DNA of 64,000 nt from the NCBI RefSeq assembly GCF_008086175.1, contig NZ_VSKM01000007.1, forward strand, positions 62,001-126,000, given 5' to 3'. The notes beneath the pieces were generated by a model. The model saw nothing but the letters and a program-made list of their open reading frames with translations. It had not been told where the DNA came from and ran no database searches. Positions 45,831 to 54,884 of the stretch are shown here, one piece after another (the stretch's first letter is position 1; each line of letters starts with the position of its first letter). The translations under genes and the position numbers were made by a program. Source of the stretch: Bizionia saleffrena. GTDB lineage: Bacteria > Bacteroidota > Bacteroidia > Flavobacteriales > Flavobacteriaceae.

Positions 45831-48800
45831 TTGAGTACTTTTAAAATTATACAGGACAAACTAGAGCAATTTATTAAAAAATATTATGTTAACGCACTTA
45901 TAAAAGGAGTAATTTTATTTTTTAGTATCGGCTTACTTTATTTTCTAATCACCTTATCTATTGAGTCGGTGTTATGGTTAAATACGACGGCGCGTGCTAT
46001 TTTGTTTTGGGTTTTTATAGTCGTAGAATGTGCCTTATTTTACCGATTTATCGCGATGCCTTTAGCACAATTGTTTAAACTACAACACGGCATTAATACG
46101 ACTGATGCTTCTAAGTTAATAGGAAATCATTTTCCAGAAGTTAGTGATAAATTACTTAATGTGCTTCAATTGCATTCTGAAAAAACACAATCTGAACTCC
46201 TTTTAGCAAGTATCGACCAAAAGGCCAAAGAATTATCGCCTATTCCCTTCAAATTAGCGATTAACTTTAAGCATAATCTTCAGTATTTAAAATATGCCGT
46301 TATTCCATTGGCTATTATTTTTTGTGTCACCATTTTCGGAAAATTAAATTGGTTTAGTGATAGCTACAATCGGGTGGTAAATTATAAAACAGCGTACGAA
46401 GCGCCGGCACCGTTTCAGTTTTATGTGTTGAATACGCCCCTAAAAGCTACAGAGAATCAATCGTTTACTCTTATCGTAAAAACCGGTGGTAACGTCATTC
46501 CTGAGTCGGCTCAAATAGAATTTAATAACGAGATTTATTATTTGAAACAACAGGGCAGTGGGGCTTTCGAATTTGTATTCGAGCAACCGAAAACGGATAT
46601 AACTTTTCGCTTAACCGCCAATGGTATTTATTCTAAACCCTATACGTTGCAAGTGGTGGAAGTACCGACTTTATTAAATTTTGAAATGGTCTTAGATTAT
46701 CCGGCATATACGAATAAACGAGATGACGTTTTACAAAGCACTGGAAATGCCGTGGTACCTCAAGGCACGAAAGTTACGTGGACACTAACGACCAAAGCCA
46801 CCGAAACTGTTACTTTGTATAGTGCCGACACGTTGACCTTTAAACCGTTTAAAACGGACGGTTTTCAAGCGAGTAAACGGCTTTTTACGGCAATGGATTA
46901 CAGTATAACGACCAGCAATACTAACTTAAAAGACTACGAAAATCTTGCCTTTACTATTGCTGTTATAAACGACGAATATCCAGAATTAAATTTAGAAACT
47001 AAAGTCGATTCTTTAGACCTGCAAACGCTTTATTTCTATGGACAAGCCAGTGATGATTACGGATTATCAAAATTGCGATTGGTGTATTACAAAGCAGAAA
47101 AAAATAGTAAAAAGGAAATAAAAGTTATACCGATGGCGCGCTCAAATTATGCCGAATTTATAAGCGCTTTTCCAAACGATTTAGACATTGAAGACGGAGT
47201 GGCTTACGAACTGTATTTTGAAGTGTTCGATAATGACGGCGCTAATGCGTCTAAAAGTACAAAAAGTACCGTTTTCACGTATAGAAAACGGACACAAATT
47301 GAAGAAGAAGAAAAACAGTTAAAAGAGCAAAATGAAACCATTAAAGCCTTAGATAAAGTTTTAGATAATTTCGACAAGCAACAAAAGGAATTAGAGCAAT
47401 TGTCGAAAACCCAAAAGGAAAAATCGGAGCTTAATTTTAATGATAAGAAGAAATTCGAAAATTTTATTAAACGCCAAAAGCAGCAAGAAAATATGATGCA
47501 GGAGTTTAATAAAAAAATGAAAGATAATTTAGAAGATTTTCAAAAAGAAGACCAAAAAGAAGATCCTTTTAAGGAGGATTTAAAAGAGCGTTTACAAGAA
47601 AATGAAGCGCAATTAAAACGCGATGAAAAACTTTTGGAAGAACTTGAAAAAATAAAAGATAAAATTTCTAAAGAAGAACTGTCTGATAAAATTGATAAAC
47701 TCGCGAAGCAAAACAAAAACCAAAAACGGAGTTTGGAGCAAATGCTAGAATTAACAAAGCGCTACTACGTGACCAAAAAAATGGAAAAAATAGCGGAAGA
47801 ATTGCAACAACTCGGTGAAAAGCAAGAGGAGTTATCCGAAGAGGAACAAGAGAAAAACACCAAAGAAAAACAGGAAAATTTAAATAATGAGTTTATAAAA
47901 TTACAGGAGCAGTTAGACGAATTACAAAAAGATAATTCTGAATTAAAACAACCGCTTAAACTACCGCGCCAACAAAAGGAAGAGAAGGCTATTGTCCGAG
48001 AACAACAACAAGCTACTGAAGCTTTAGAAAAAAAGAAAGCAGCAGACAATTCTGAATCTCAAAAAGAAGAACATAAAAAAGCCCAAAAGAAGCAAAAAAA
48101 TGCGTCCCAAAAAATGAAGGAAATGGGTCAGCAAATGGAACAGCAAATGGGACAGTCTGGCCAAGAAGCTTTAGAGGAAGATATGGCGATGCTTCGTCAA
48201 ATATTAGATAATCTAGTGGTGTTCTCCTTTGATGAAGAAGCGGTAATGAATCAGTTTAAAAGCATACAAACTAATCATAACGAATACGCCAACTACCTAA
48301 AAAAACAGAAAGAACTACGTACCCATTTCGAGCATGTAGACGATAGTTTATTTGCGTTGTCTTTGCGCCAACCTAAAATTAGCGAGCAGATAAATAAAGA
48401 AATTTATGAGGTCTATTTTAATGTGGATAAAGCCTTAGATCAATTAGCCGAAAACAATTTATATCAAGGTGTTTCTGCACAGCAATATGCAGTGACGTCG
48501 GCGAATAATTTGGCTAACCTTTTAAGTGATATGTCCGATGCTTTGCAAATGCAAATGATGCCGTCTTCTGGTCAAGGTCAAGGAGGAATGCCATTACCAG
48601 ATATTATTATCAGTCAGGAAGCATTGAATGAACAAATGAAACAGGGTATGAAAAAAGGGGAAAAGGGAGCGCCTAAAGAGGGCGACGGACAAAAACCAGG
48701 AGAGCAAGGTCCGAAGGGTAAAGCGGGTGAAAAAGGCGAAGAAGGAGAGGACGGGAAGTCCGGTGAAAATGGTAAAAGTGGTAAGGATGGTAAAGAAGGA

Positions 48801-49292
48801 AAAGATGGAGAGGGCAACGGTAATGGCGAAGGAAACGGTTCTGGAACACAAGGTTTTGATGGATTTAATGAAGATTTAAATGGTGAATTGTATAGGATAT
48901 ATCAGGAGCAACAGATGATACGTCAGGCGCTAGAACTACGGTTAGAAAAAGAGGGAATACGTGGTAATGGAGAGGCTAGACAATTATTAAAAGATATGGA
49001 AGGGGTAGAGTTAGACCTTATAAATGAGGGGTTTACAAACCAAACGTTATCTAAAATGATGAATCTGCAGCACCAATTATTAAAATTGGATAATGCAACG
49101 TTTCAACAAGGGCAAGATACTAAGCGTAAAGCGGTTACAAACACAAAGAACTTTAATAATACCACTAAAAATCAGATGCCTAAAGCGAAACAATATTTTA
49201 ATAGCATCGAAATTTTAAACAAGCAAACGCTACCTTTGCAACCGGTGTTTAGAGAAAAGGTACAAGATTATTTTAAGCAGAAAACAAACTAA
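45831..49292 (+). CDS. DUF4175-family large membrane-anchored coiled-coil protein with collagen-like tract
   Basis: An 1153-residue protein starting at TTG 45831; the N-terminus STFKIIQDKLEQFIKKYYVN fits DUF4175. Membrane segments lie near residues 23-45, 52-80 and 150-168. A beta-rich periplasmic part (about 180-490) is followed by a very long charged coiled coil (about 490-780). A short Gly-X-X collagen-like tract lies at about 943-1006 (GEKGEEGEDGKSGENGKSGK and similar). A helical C-terminus (LYRIYQEQQMIRQALELRLE) follows. DUF4175 has no firm function. It likely scaffolds the envelope. The operon continues into a broken gene, ybeY and mnmG. Confidence 0.85.
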   Translation: MSTFKIIQDKLEQFIKKYYVNALIKGVILFFSIGLLYFLITLSIESVLWLNTTARAILFWVFIVVECALFYRFIAMPLAQLFKLQHGINTTDASKLIGNHFPEVSDKLLNVLQLHSEKTQSELLLASIDQKAKELSPIPFKLAINFKHNLQYLKYAVIPLAIIFCVTIFGKLNWFSDSYNRVVNYKTAYEAPAPFQFYVLNTPLKATENQSFTLIVKTGGNVIPESAQIEFNNEIYYLKQQGSGAFEFVFEQPKTDITFRLTANGIYSKPYTLQVVEVPTLLNFEMVLDYPAYTNKRDDVLQSTGNAVVPQGTKVTWTLTTKATETVTLYSADTLTFKPFKTDGFQASKRLFTAMDYSITTSNTNLKDYENLAFTIAVINDEYPELNLETKVDSLDLQTLYFYGQASDDYGLSKLRLVYYKAEKNSKKEIKVIPMARSNYAEFISAFPNDLDIEDGVAYELYFEVFDNDGANASKSTKSTVFTYRKRTQIEEEEKQLKEQNETIKALDKVLDNFDKQQKELEQLSKTQKEKSELNFNDKKKFENFIKRQKQQENMMQEFNKKMKDNLEDFQKEDQKEDPFKEDLKERLQENEAQLKRDEKLLEELEKIKDKISKEELSDKIDKLAKQNKNQKRSLEQMLELTKRYYVTKKMEKIAEELQQLGEKQEELSEEEQEKNTKEKQENLNNEFIKLQEQLDELQKDNSELKQPLKLPRQQKEEKAIVREQQQATEALEKKKAADNSESQKEEHKKAQKKQKNASQKMKEMGQQMEQQMGQSGQEALEEDMAMLRQILDNLVVFSFDEEAVMNQFKSIQTNHNEYANYLKKQKELRTHFEHVDDSLFALSLRQPKISEQINKEIYEVYFNVDKALDQLAENNLYQGVSAQQYAVTSANNLANLLSDMSDALQMQMMPSSGQGQGGMPLPDIIISQEALNEQMKQGMKKGEKGAPKEGDGQKPGEQGPKGKAGEKGEEGEDGKSGENGKSGKDGKEGKDGEGNGNGEGNGSGTQGFDGFNEDLNGELYRIYQEQQMIRQALELRLEKEGIRGNGEARQLLKDMEGVELDLINEGFTNQTLSKMMNLQHQLLKLDNATFQQGQDTKRKAVTNTKNFNNTTKNQMPKAKQYFNSIEILNKQTLPLQPVFREKVQDYFKQKTN

Positions 49293-49307
49293 CCAAACCA
49301 CTATATA

Positions 49308-50720
49308 ATGAAGTATTTATTGTTATCTGTGATATTTATACTCACAAGTTTTACAACGTTACCCAAAAAGGGAGCGATTACTTTAAGTCGTAATTATAAA
49401 GTCGAAAACACGTTTTCTGGCGACACTAGTAGTGATGAAAGTTTTTATTTAATTATAGCAAAAAACAGTAAAACGAAACAGTGCGAAATTATACCCATTA
49501 CTAACACAAATGGAGAATTAAGTCAGTTCAAATCCGTTTCTTTTGATAAAATGCCGAGTGTCTCATCGTATCATTATAATGAAGGAGTTCTTACTTTAAT
49601 AGTGTCTACGGAAGGAAATAAAGAGGACGATTCTACAGTGGTAGATATTGATTTAACAACAGGGGAAAGTTATAAATCGGATTCTATTTCTGGTAAATAT
49701 TTTAAAGCGGTAATCATAAAAAAGAATTCAAATTTATTAGTGTTTTCAAATAAAAGTAGTGTTAACCTGATTGATGTAAAGGATTCAAAAAACAGAAATA
49801 ATGTTACAGGGTAATCTACTCAGAGTACAGAGGATTTATTAAAAGATTTAAATAAAAATAGTTTGTCGGCCGTTAATACCGATACGTATGTTGCTAACGG
49901 AGCTATAGCCGAGTTCAGAGCATACTTGGAAAGGAATACTTGATTTATTACGAAGGGGGATACTAAAGAAAAAGAGACTGCCGTAGTCAGGATACCCCTG
50001 GATGGAGAGGCTAGCTTCCCTATAGAAAGTAGTGTTTATAGAAGTAAAATTAATGAGGAAGGTAAAAAAGCGACGTCGTAGGTTCTCAACGGGCAATTAT
50101 TTCAAATGACTTTAGCGAAAAGCAACGGTGCTTTATCTATTTTTAATTTGCAAAATGATTCTGAAACGAACTTGAATTTAACCACGTTAAAAATTTTTAA
50201 AAAGTCTAAAGGTTTCGAATCCATCACTGAATTTTAAAGCAAGCAACACGTTTTAAAAACGAACCAACGGTGACTGTAAACCCTACTAAAGATGGTAATA
50301 TAACAGTATGGTTAGACTATGTGGATAAAAAGGAATACAGTTACCGTTACAATTGGTGGTGGCATCACCATTGGGCAATGCAACAGCAGATGATGATGAT
50401 GCAACAAATGAGTGTAGAACAAAGTATGAGAAATAATAGTGGATTTGGACCACGTCAATATGAGGCGGTACCTTATGTTCTCAAGACGGAAAAGCACTAT
50501 TTTGAGATTGTTTTAAATAGTACTAACGTTGTTATAGACGCACCAGAATCAGAGACCATGTATACGTCTATTGATAAAAATAAATACAGTAAAGAGTGAG
50601 ATGAAAAATACCAAAGTAAAATACGCATCAGCGGTGTTTATTAATGATGAATTGAGATACTTTGGGTACCATAACAAATCAAAAAAACACACAGTAATTT
50701 ATAAAGAAATAAATGATTAA
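49308..50720 (+). pseudogene. Broken gene for a secreted protein, three nonsense codons and two frameshifts
   Basis: The gene starts at 49308 with a signal peptide (MKYLLLSVIFILTSFTTLPK) and 168 open codons. The same frame then has in-frame stops at 49812, 49941 and 50079, with coherent coding between them (for example YVANGAIAEFRAYLERNT). A shift near 50232-50240 moves it to a second frame open to 50597, containing the His/Trp/Met-rich RYNWWWHHHWAMQQQ. A second shift near 50594 restores the first frame to TAA 50718. That end overlaps the ybeY ATG at 50713. The family is unknown. Separate expression of the first 168 residues is possible. Confidence 0.8.
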
Positions 50721-51123
50721 TTTTAACTACGAGAATGATTTTACATTAGATAACGAGCAACAATTATCCGATTGGATTGCTCGGGTGGTGGCGATAGAAA
50801 AATGTGAAATAACAGAGATTAACTATATCTTCTGTGATGATGACTATTTACATAAATTAAATGTAGAGTTTTTAGAACATGATACGCTAACGGATGTTAT
50901 CGGTTTTGATTACTCCATCGGAAAAAACTTACAGGGAGATATTTACATTTCTACAGAGCGTGTGGCCGATAATGCTAAGGACTTATTGCTCCCTTTTGAA
51001 GCCGAATTGCAGCGCGTAATCGTTCACGGTATTCTTCATTTTTGTGGTTACAAAGACAAAACCGAAAGTGATGCAATGGTAATGACAACTAAGGAAAATG
51101 AGCACTTAACTCGGTTGTCGTAG
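50713..51123 (+). CDS. ybeY: Endoribonuclease YbeY (16S rRNA maturation factor)
   Basis: A 136-residue metal-dependent RNase acting in 16S rRNA 3'-end maturation and ribosome quality control. The motif HGILHFCGYKDKTE keeps two of the three zinc histidines of the usual H-x3-H-x5-H. Asp replaces the third, as seems usual in this phylum. The N-terminal YIFCDDDYLHKLNVEFLEHD and TDVIGFDY segments are also typical. It starts within the last codons of the broken gene upstream, so its translation was once coupled to that frame. mnmG follows after 90 bases and has its own promoter. Confidence 0.92.
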   Translation: MINFNYENDFTLDNEQQLSDWIARVVAIEKCEITEINYIFCDDDYLHKLNVEFLEHDTLTDVIGFDYSIGKNLQGDIYISTERVADNAKDLLLPFEAELQRVIVHGILHFCGYKDKTESDAMVMTTKENEHLTRLS

Positions 51124-51140
51124 AAGTCGCTAATTCGCCC

Positions 51141-51148
51141 TATCTTTG
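51141..51148 (+). promoter_or_regulatory. Predicted -7 promoter element for mnmG
   Basis: TATCTTTG matches TAnnTTTG exactly. Transcription would begin near 51154, so the parS site at 51175-51190 would lie inside the 5' leader of mnmG. Confidence 0.5.
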
Positions 51149-51174
51149 CAAAAAGTTTAAAAAGTATATTACAA

Positions 51175-51190
51175 TGTTTCACGTGGAACA
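51175..51190. promoter_or_regulatory. parS-like centromere site 1
   Basis: TGTTTCACGTGGAACA. Its reverse complement TGTTCCACGTGAAACA agrees with the published chromosomal parS consensus TGTTNCACGTGAAACA as I recall it. ParB (Spo0J) loads at such sites, which cluster near replication origins. The site lies in the mnmG leader, 23 bases before the start codon. parA and parB are not in this window. Confidence 0.85.
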
Positions 51191-51213
51191 TTTAAAAATA
51201 AAATTGCCAAATA

Positions 51214-53085
51214 ATGTTTAATGAAGAGTATGATGTAATAGTTGTTGGTGCTGGACACGCAGGAAGTGAAGCTGCTGCCTCCGCGGCCAATATGGGAAGT
51301 AAAACGTTGTTAATTACAATGAATTTGCAAAACATTGCGCAAATGTCTTGTAATCCAGCAATGGGAGGAATTGCAAAAGGGCAAATCGTTAGAGAAATTG
51401 ATGCCCTTGGGGGTTATAGTGGTATTGTTAGTGACACCTCTGCTATTCAATTTAAAATGTTGAATAAGTCTAAAGGACCTGCAATGTGGAGTCCAAGAGT
51501 TCAAAGCGACCGTATGCGTTTCGCAGAAGATTGGAGGTTGCTTTTAGAGCAAACGAAGAACTTAGATTTCTATCAAGAAATGGTTTCTGGGTTGCTAGTA
51601 GAAGGCGGAAAAGTATGTGGCGTAACAACGTCTTTAGGATTAAAAATTAAATCTAAAACGGTTGTTTTAACCAATGGAACATTTTTAAATGGATTGATTC
51701 ATATAGGTAATAAAAACTTCGGTGGCGGTAGAGCAGGAGAAAGAGCGGCGACAGGGATTACTGAGCAATTGGTGCAATTAGGTTTTGAATCCGGTAGAAT
51801 GAAAACCGGAACGCCGCCAAGAGTGGATGGGCGTTCTTTGGATTTTTCTAAAATGGTTGAGCAGCCTGGAGATGTGTCTCCAGAGAAATTCTCTTATTTA
51901 GACACGACAAAACCATTAACGCATCAGCGGTCTTGCCATATGACGCATACAAGTGAAATTGTACACGATGTGTTGCGAGAAGGTTTCGATCGTTCGCCTA
52001 TGTTCAACGGTAGGATTAAAAGTTTAGGACCCCGTTATTGTCCGTCGATAGAAGATAAAATTAATCGCTTTGCTGATAAAGATCGTCATCAATTGTTTGT
52101 TGAACCGGAAGGATGGAATACGGTAGAATATTACGTGAATGGATTTTCAACGTCCTTACCAGAGGATATTCAGTTTAAAGCAATGCGATCAATAGTGGGT
52201 TTCGAAAACGTAAAATTCTTTAGACCGGGGTATGCGATTGAATACGATTATTTTCCACCAACACAATTAAAGCACACGTTAGAAACAAAGTTAGTTAGCG
52301 GACTGTATTTTGCAGGTCAAATTAACGGAACTACGGGGTATGAGGAAGCTGCGTCTCAAGGATTAATGGCGGGTATAAATGCAGCGTTAAAAGTACAAGA
52401 ACGCGATCCTTTTATCCTGCAGCGTAATGAGGCGTATATTGGTGTTTTAGTCGATGATTTAATTACAAAGGGAACTGAAGAACCGTATAGAATGTTTACG
52501 TCGCGTGCAGAATACAGAACGTTATTACGTCAAGATAATGCTGATTTTAGATTAACCCCAAAGGGGTATGATTTAGGTTTGGCTAGCGAAAAACGTTTAA
52601 GACGTATGGAGCAGAAACAAGATGAGTCTGAAAAACTGGTACAGTTTTTTAGAAACACAAGTGTAACGGCAGCAGAAGCAAATCCTGTTTTGGAAGCCAA
52701 AAATTCTGCGCCTGTTACGCAACAGGGAAAAATGTTTAAGATATTCGCTAGGCCAAATATTACGATTGACGATGTGCGACAATTTGAGGCGGTCGAAGAA
52801 TACATTACGTCCAATAATTTAGATAATGAAGTTATTGAACAGGCAGAAATTCAGGTAAAATATTCTGGCTATATTGATAAAGAAAAGAATAATGCAGATA
52901 AGTTAAACAGATTAGAAAATTTAAAAATTCCGGCTGACTTTGATTACTCGAAATTACAATCAATGAGTTTGGAAGCACGGGAGAAATTAAATAAAATTCA
53001 ACCGGTAACTGTCTCTCAAGCGTCACGAATTAGTGGGGTGTCTCCGAGTGATATTTCGGTGCTTTTAGTTTTTATGGGACGTTAA
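51214..53085 (+). CDS. mnmG: tRNA uridine-5-carboxymethylaminomethyl modification enzyme MnmG (GidA)
   Basis: A 623-residue FAD-dependent enzyme that, with the GTPase MnmE, modifies wobble U34 of several tRNAs. Features are the FAD motif [19 protein letters not shown] (about residues 10-28), [31 protein letters not shown], the GidA signature [12 protein letters not shown] and the C-terminal [15 protein letters not shown]. Length is standard. parS-like sites lie 23 bases before its start and 21 bases after its stop. A 15-codon upstream ORF (51174-51221) starts inside the first parS and overlaps the mnmG ATG by 8 bases. Confidence 0.97.
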   Translation: MFNEEYDVIVVGAGHAGSEAAASAANMGSKTLLITMNLQNIAQMSCNPAMGGIAKGQIVREIDALGGYSGIVSDTSAIQFKMLNKSKGPAMWSPRVQSDRMRFAEDWRLLLEQTKNLDFYQEMVSGLLVEGGKVCGVTTSLGLKIKSKTVVLTNGTFLNGLIHIGNKNFGGGRAGERAATGITEQLVQLGFESGRMKTGTPPRVDGRSLDFSKMVEQPGDVSPEKFSYLDTTKPLTHQRSCHMTHTSEIVHDVLREGFDRSPMFNGRIKSLGPRYCPSIEDKINRFADKDRHQLFVEPEGWNTVEYYVNGFSTSLPEDIQFKAMRSIVGFENVKFFRPGYAIEYDYFPPTQLKHTLETKLVSGLYFAGQINGTTGYEEAASQGLMAGINAALKVQERDPFILQRNEAYIGVLVDDLITKGTEEPYRMFTSRAEYRTLLRQDNADFRLTPKGYDLGLASEKRLRRMEQKQDESEKLVQFFRNTSVTAAEANPVLEAKNSAPVTQQGKMFKIFARPNITIDDVRQFEAVEEYITSNNLDNEVIEQAEIQVKYSGYIDKEKNNADKLNRLENLKIPADFDYSKLQSMSLEAREKLNKIQPVTVSQASRISGVSPSDISVLLVFMGR

Positions 53086-53106
53086 AAGAATAGAAAATAT
53101 AGGATA

Positions 53107-53122
53107 TGTTTCACGTGGAACA
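53107..53122. promoter_or_regulatory. parS-like centromere site 2, inside an extended palindrome
   Basis: The same 16-mer as site 1, here within a 28-base near-palindrome at 53101-53128 that extends the symmetry by aggat/atcct (two central mismatches). It covers the apparent first codons of the methyltransferase gene, so either the site is embedded in coding sequence or the true start lies further down. Confidence 0.85.
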
Positions 53123-53153
53123 TATCCTTTGTTTTAATTATAAATTATTTTTG

Positions 53154-54017
53154 GTGGAAAAGAGTACAGCAACTTCTTTATATGAAACGGTAAAAGATTT
53201 TACAGTTTCGGGCGAAACGTTTCAATTACTTCATAATTCTCAATGGGATTATTTGCAAACTAATCCGCAACCTTCGGCAAGCAAATTACCCGATTACTAT
53301 AAAAGTGAAGATTATATTTCACATACCAATACGCAAAGAAATCTTTTTGAGAAAGTGTATCACGCCGTTCGGACGATTTCGCTGAAACGGAAATTAAAGC
53401 TAATCAATAGTTTTTCGTCTTCTGAAAAAAAAATATTAGATGTAGGCTGTGGGACCGGAGATTTTTTAGCGGAAGCACAAAAAAATAAGTGGGTCATTAC
53501 GGGTATAGAACCAAATGAAAAAGCGAGAACTATAGCCAATTTAAAAACTGGAAACAAAATCGTTAATACCGATGCTTTAGAAACGTTACCGTCACATAGT
53601 TTTGATGTGATTACGTTATGGCATGTTTTAGAGCATTTGCCAAATTTAGAAGAACACATTAAATTATTTAAACGCTTATTAAAAAAAGAAGGCACCTTAA
53701 TTATTGCAGTTCCTAATTATAAAAGTTACGACGCAATATATTACAAACAATTTTGGGCTGCTTTTGATGTGCCAAGACATTTATGGCATTTTTCTCAAGA
53801 AGCGATTACTCGTTTGTTTAATAAAAAAGAAATGACTGTGGTAAAAACCTTACCAATGGTGTTCGATGCTTATTACGTAAGTTTGCTGTCAGAAAAATAT
53901 AAAAAAAGTAAGTGGCAACCGGTTAAAGCATTATGGCGTGGTGTTATATCTAATTGGAAAGCGAAACAGTCATCGGAGTATTCATCACTGATTTATTGCA
54001 TTACAAACGCTAAATAA
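53154..54017 (+). CDS. Class I SAM-dependent methyltransferase
   Basis: The SAM-binding motif ILDVGCGTGDFLAEA lies about 100 residues in, followed by the acidic GIEPNEKA and the SFDVITLWHVLEHLPNLEEH motif common to Methyltransf_11/UbiG-like enzymes. Downstream segments (VPRHLWHFSQEAITRLFNKK) suit a small-molecule or lipid/sugar methyltransferase. The frame is open from an ATG at 53106, giving 303 residues, but those first codons are the parS site (MFHVEH). I prefer the GTG at 53154, with TTG 53151 as an alternative, giving about 287 residues that begin VEKSTATSLYETVKDF. The substrate is unknown. Confidence 0.75.
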   Translation: MEKSTATSLYETVKDFTVSGETFQLLHNSQWDYLQTNPQPSASKLPDYYKSEDYISHTNTQRNLFEKVYHAVRTISLKRKLKLINSFSSSEKKILDVGCGTGDFLAEAQKNKWVITGIEPNEKARTIANLKTGNKIVNTDALETLPSHSFDVITLWHVLEHLPNLEEHIKLFKRLLKKEGTLIIAVPNYKSYDAIYYKQFWAAFDVPRHLWHFSQEAITRLFNKKEMTVVKTLPMVFDAYYVSLLSEKYKKSKWQPVKALWRGVISNWKAKQSSEYSSLIYCITNAK

Positions 54018-54211
54018 TCAATTTAGGAGCTGAATGGGCTCTGTTTGGCGCTTCAAACCTATTGGTTGTTTAGTAAAACGAGAAACAGTCTTAAAACGCT
54101 TCTAAATCGACTATTTTTGATAAATTAAGCTTATAATTTTCATAATTGCTATAGGTTTTACTTATTCCTTTAAATTTCAATTTAAAAAATAAAAAGTCGC
54201 GCCTACTTTTA

Positions 54212-54219
54212 TACTTTTG
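54212..54219 (+). promoter_or_regulatory. Predicted -7 promoter element for the OmpH/Skp gene
   Basis: TACTTTTG matches TAnnTTTG exactly, 22 bases before the ATG at 54242. Confidence 0.5.
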
Positions 54220-54241
54220 ACTAAACTTAAAACACCAACAA

Positions 54242-54754
54242 ATGAAATATTACATAGTACTTGCATTCGCTTTCTTAACACTAACCTCTTGCAATAAACA
54301 AAAGATTGCTTTTGTGGATAACGGAAAAGTCATTAACGAGATCCAAGAGAAAAAAGATTTAGAAGCAAAATACAAGATTAAAGAGGATGCTTTTAATGCA
54401 AAAGCGGACGGCTTAGACGAACAGATTAAATTAGAGGTAAAAGAATTTCAAGCTAAAGTAGAAAGTATGTCGCCGGCCAATCAAGAAAAAAACTATCAAG
54501 TTTTAGTGCAGAAAAAACAAACTCAAGATCAACAACTGCAATTCGAGAAACAGCAAATTACGCAAGAGTTTCGCAAAGATGTAGATAGTGTTATCGTGCG
54601 CGTTAAAACGTATGTAAAAGAATACGGTAAAAATAATGGTTATACTTATATTTTAGGAACAAGTGAGGTCGCTTCGACAGTGCTTTATGGGGCAGAAGAA
54701 AACGATTTAACCCAAACCGTAATCGCTGCTTTAGATAAAGAATACAAGAAATAA
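54242..54754 (+). CDS. OmpH/Skp-family periplasmic chaperone-like lipoprotein
   Basis: A 170-residue protein with a lipobox (FLTLTSC, Cys at about residue 17) and then the Skp/OmpH pattern: IAFVDNGKVINEIQEKKDLE, a long amphipathic coiled coil (about residues 40-125, rich in Lys/Gln/Glu) and the C-terminal YGKNNGYTYILGTSEVAST. Skp-type trimers hold unfolded outer-membrane proteins with helical tentacles. Lipid anchoring differs from the soluble enterobacterial form. Monocistronic, ending at the terminator 54776-54807. Confidence 0.85.
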   Translation: MKYYIVLAFAFLTLTSCNKQKIAFVDNGKVINEIQEKKDLEAKYKIKEDAFNAKADGLDEQIKLEVKEFQAKVESMSPANQEKNYQVLVQKKQTQDQQLQFEKQQITQEFRKDVDSVIVRVKTYVKEYGKNNGYTYILGTSEVASTVLYGAEENDLTQTVIAALDKEYKK

Positions 54755-54775
54755 ACAGTACCGCTGCAATAATTA

Positions 54776-54807
54776 AAAGCGTTAAACGACAGTTTAACGC
54801 TTTTTTT
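54776..54807 (+). terminator. Intrinsic terminator after the OmpH/Skp gene
   Basis: Stem aaagcgttaaac/gtttaacgcttt with a 4-base loop (gaca), followed by T7. It lies 21 bases after the stop codon. Confidence 0.92.
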
Positions 54808-54884
54808 AGTTTATAATATGCTATCTATCAATAGATTTAATTTTAATACTTATATTTAAGTGCTATTAATTATTTCTATTTAAG

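Noticed and set aside
48594-48851. Long minus-strand open frames (85 and 67 residues) opposite the DUF4175 gene
   Set aside because: They are antisense shadows of the Gly-X-X tract: their Ser/Pro/Phe-rich composition follows directly from the repeated GGN/GAN codons on the other strand.
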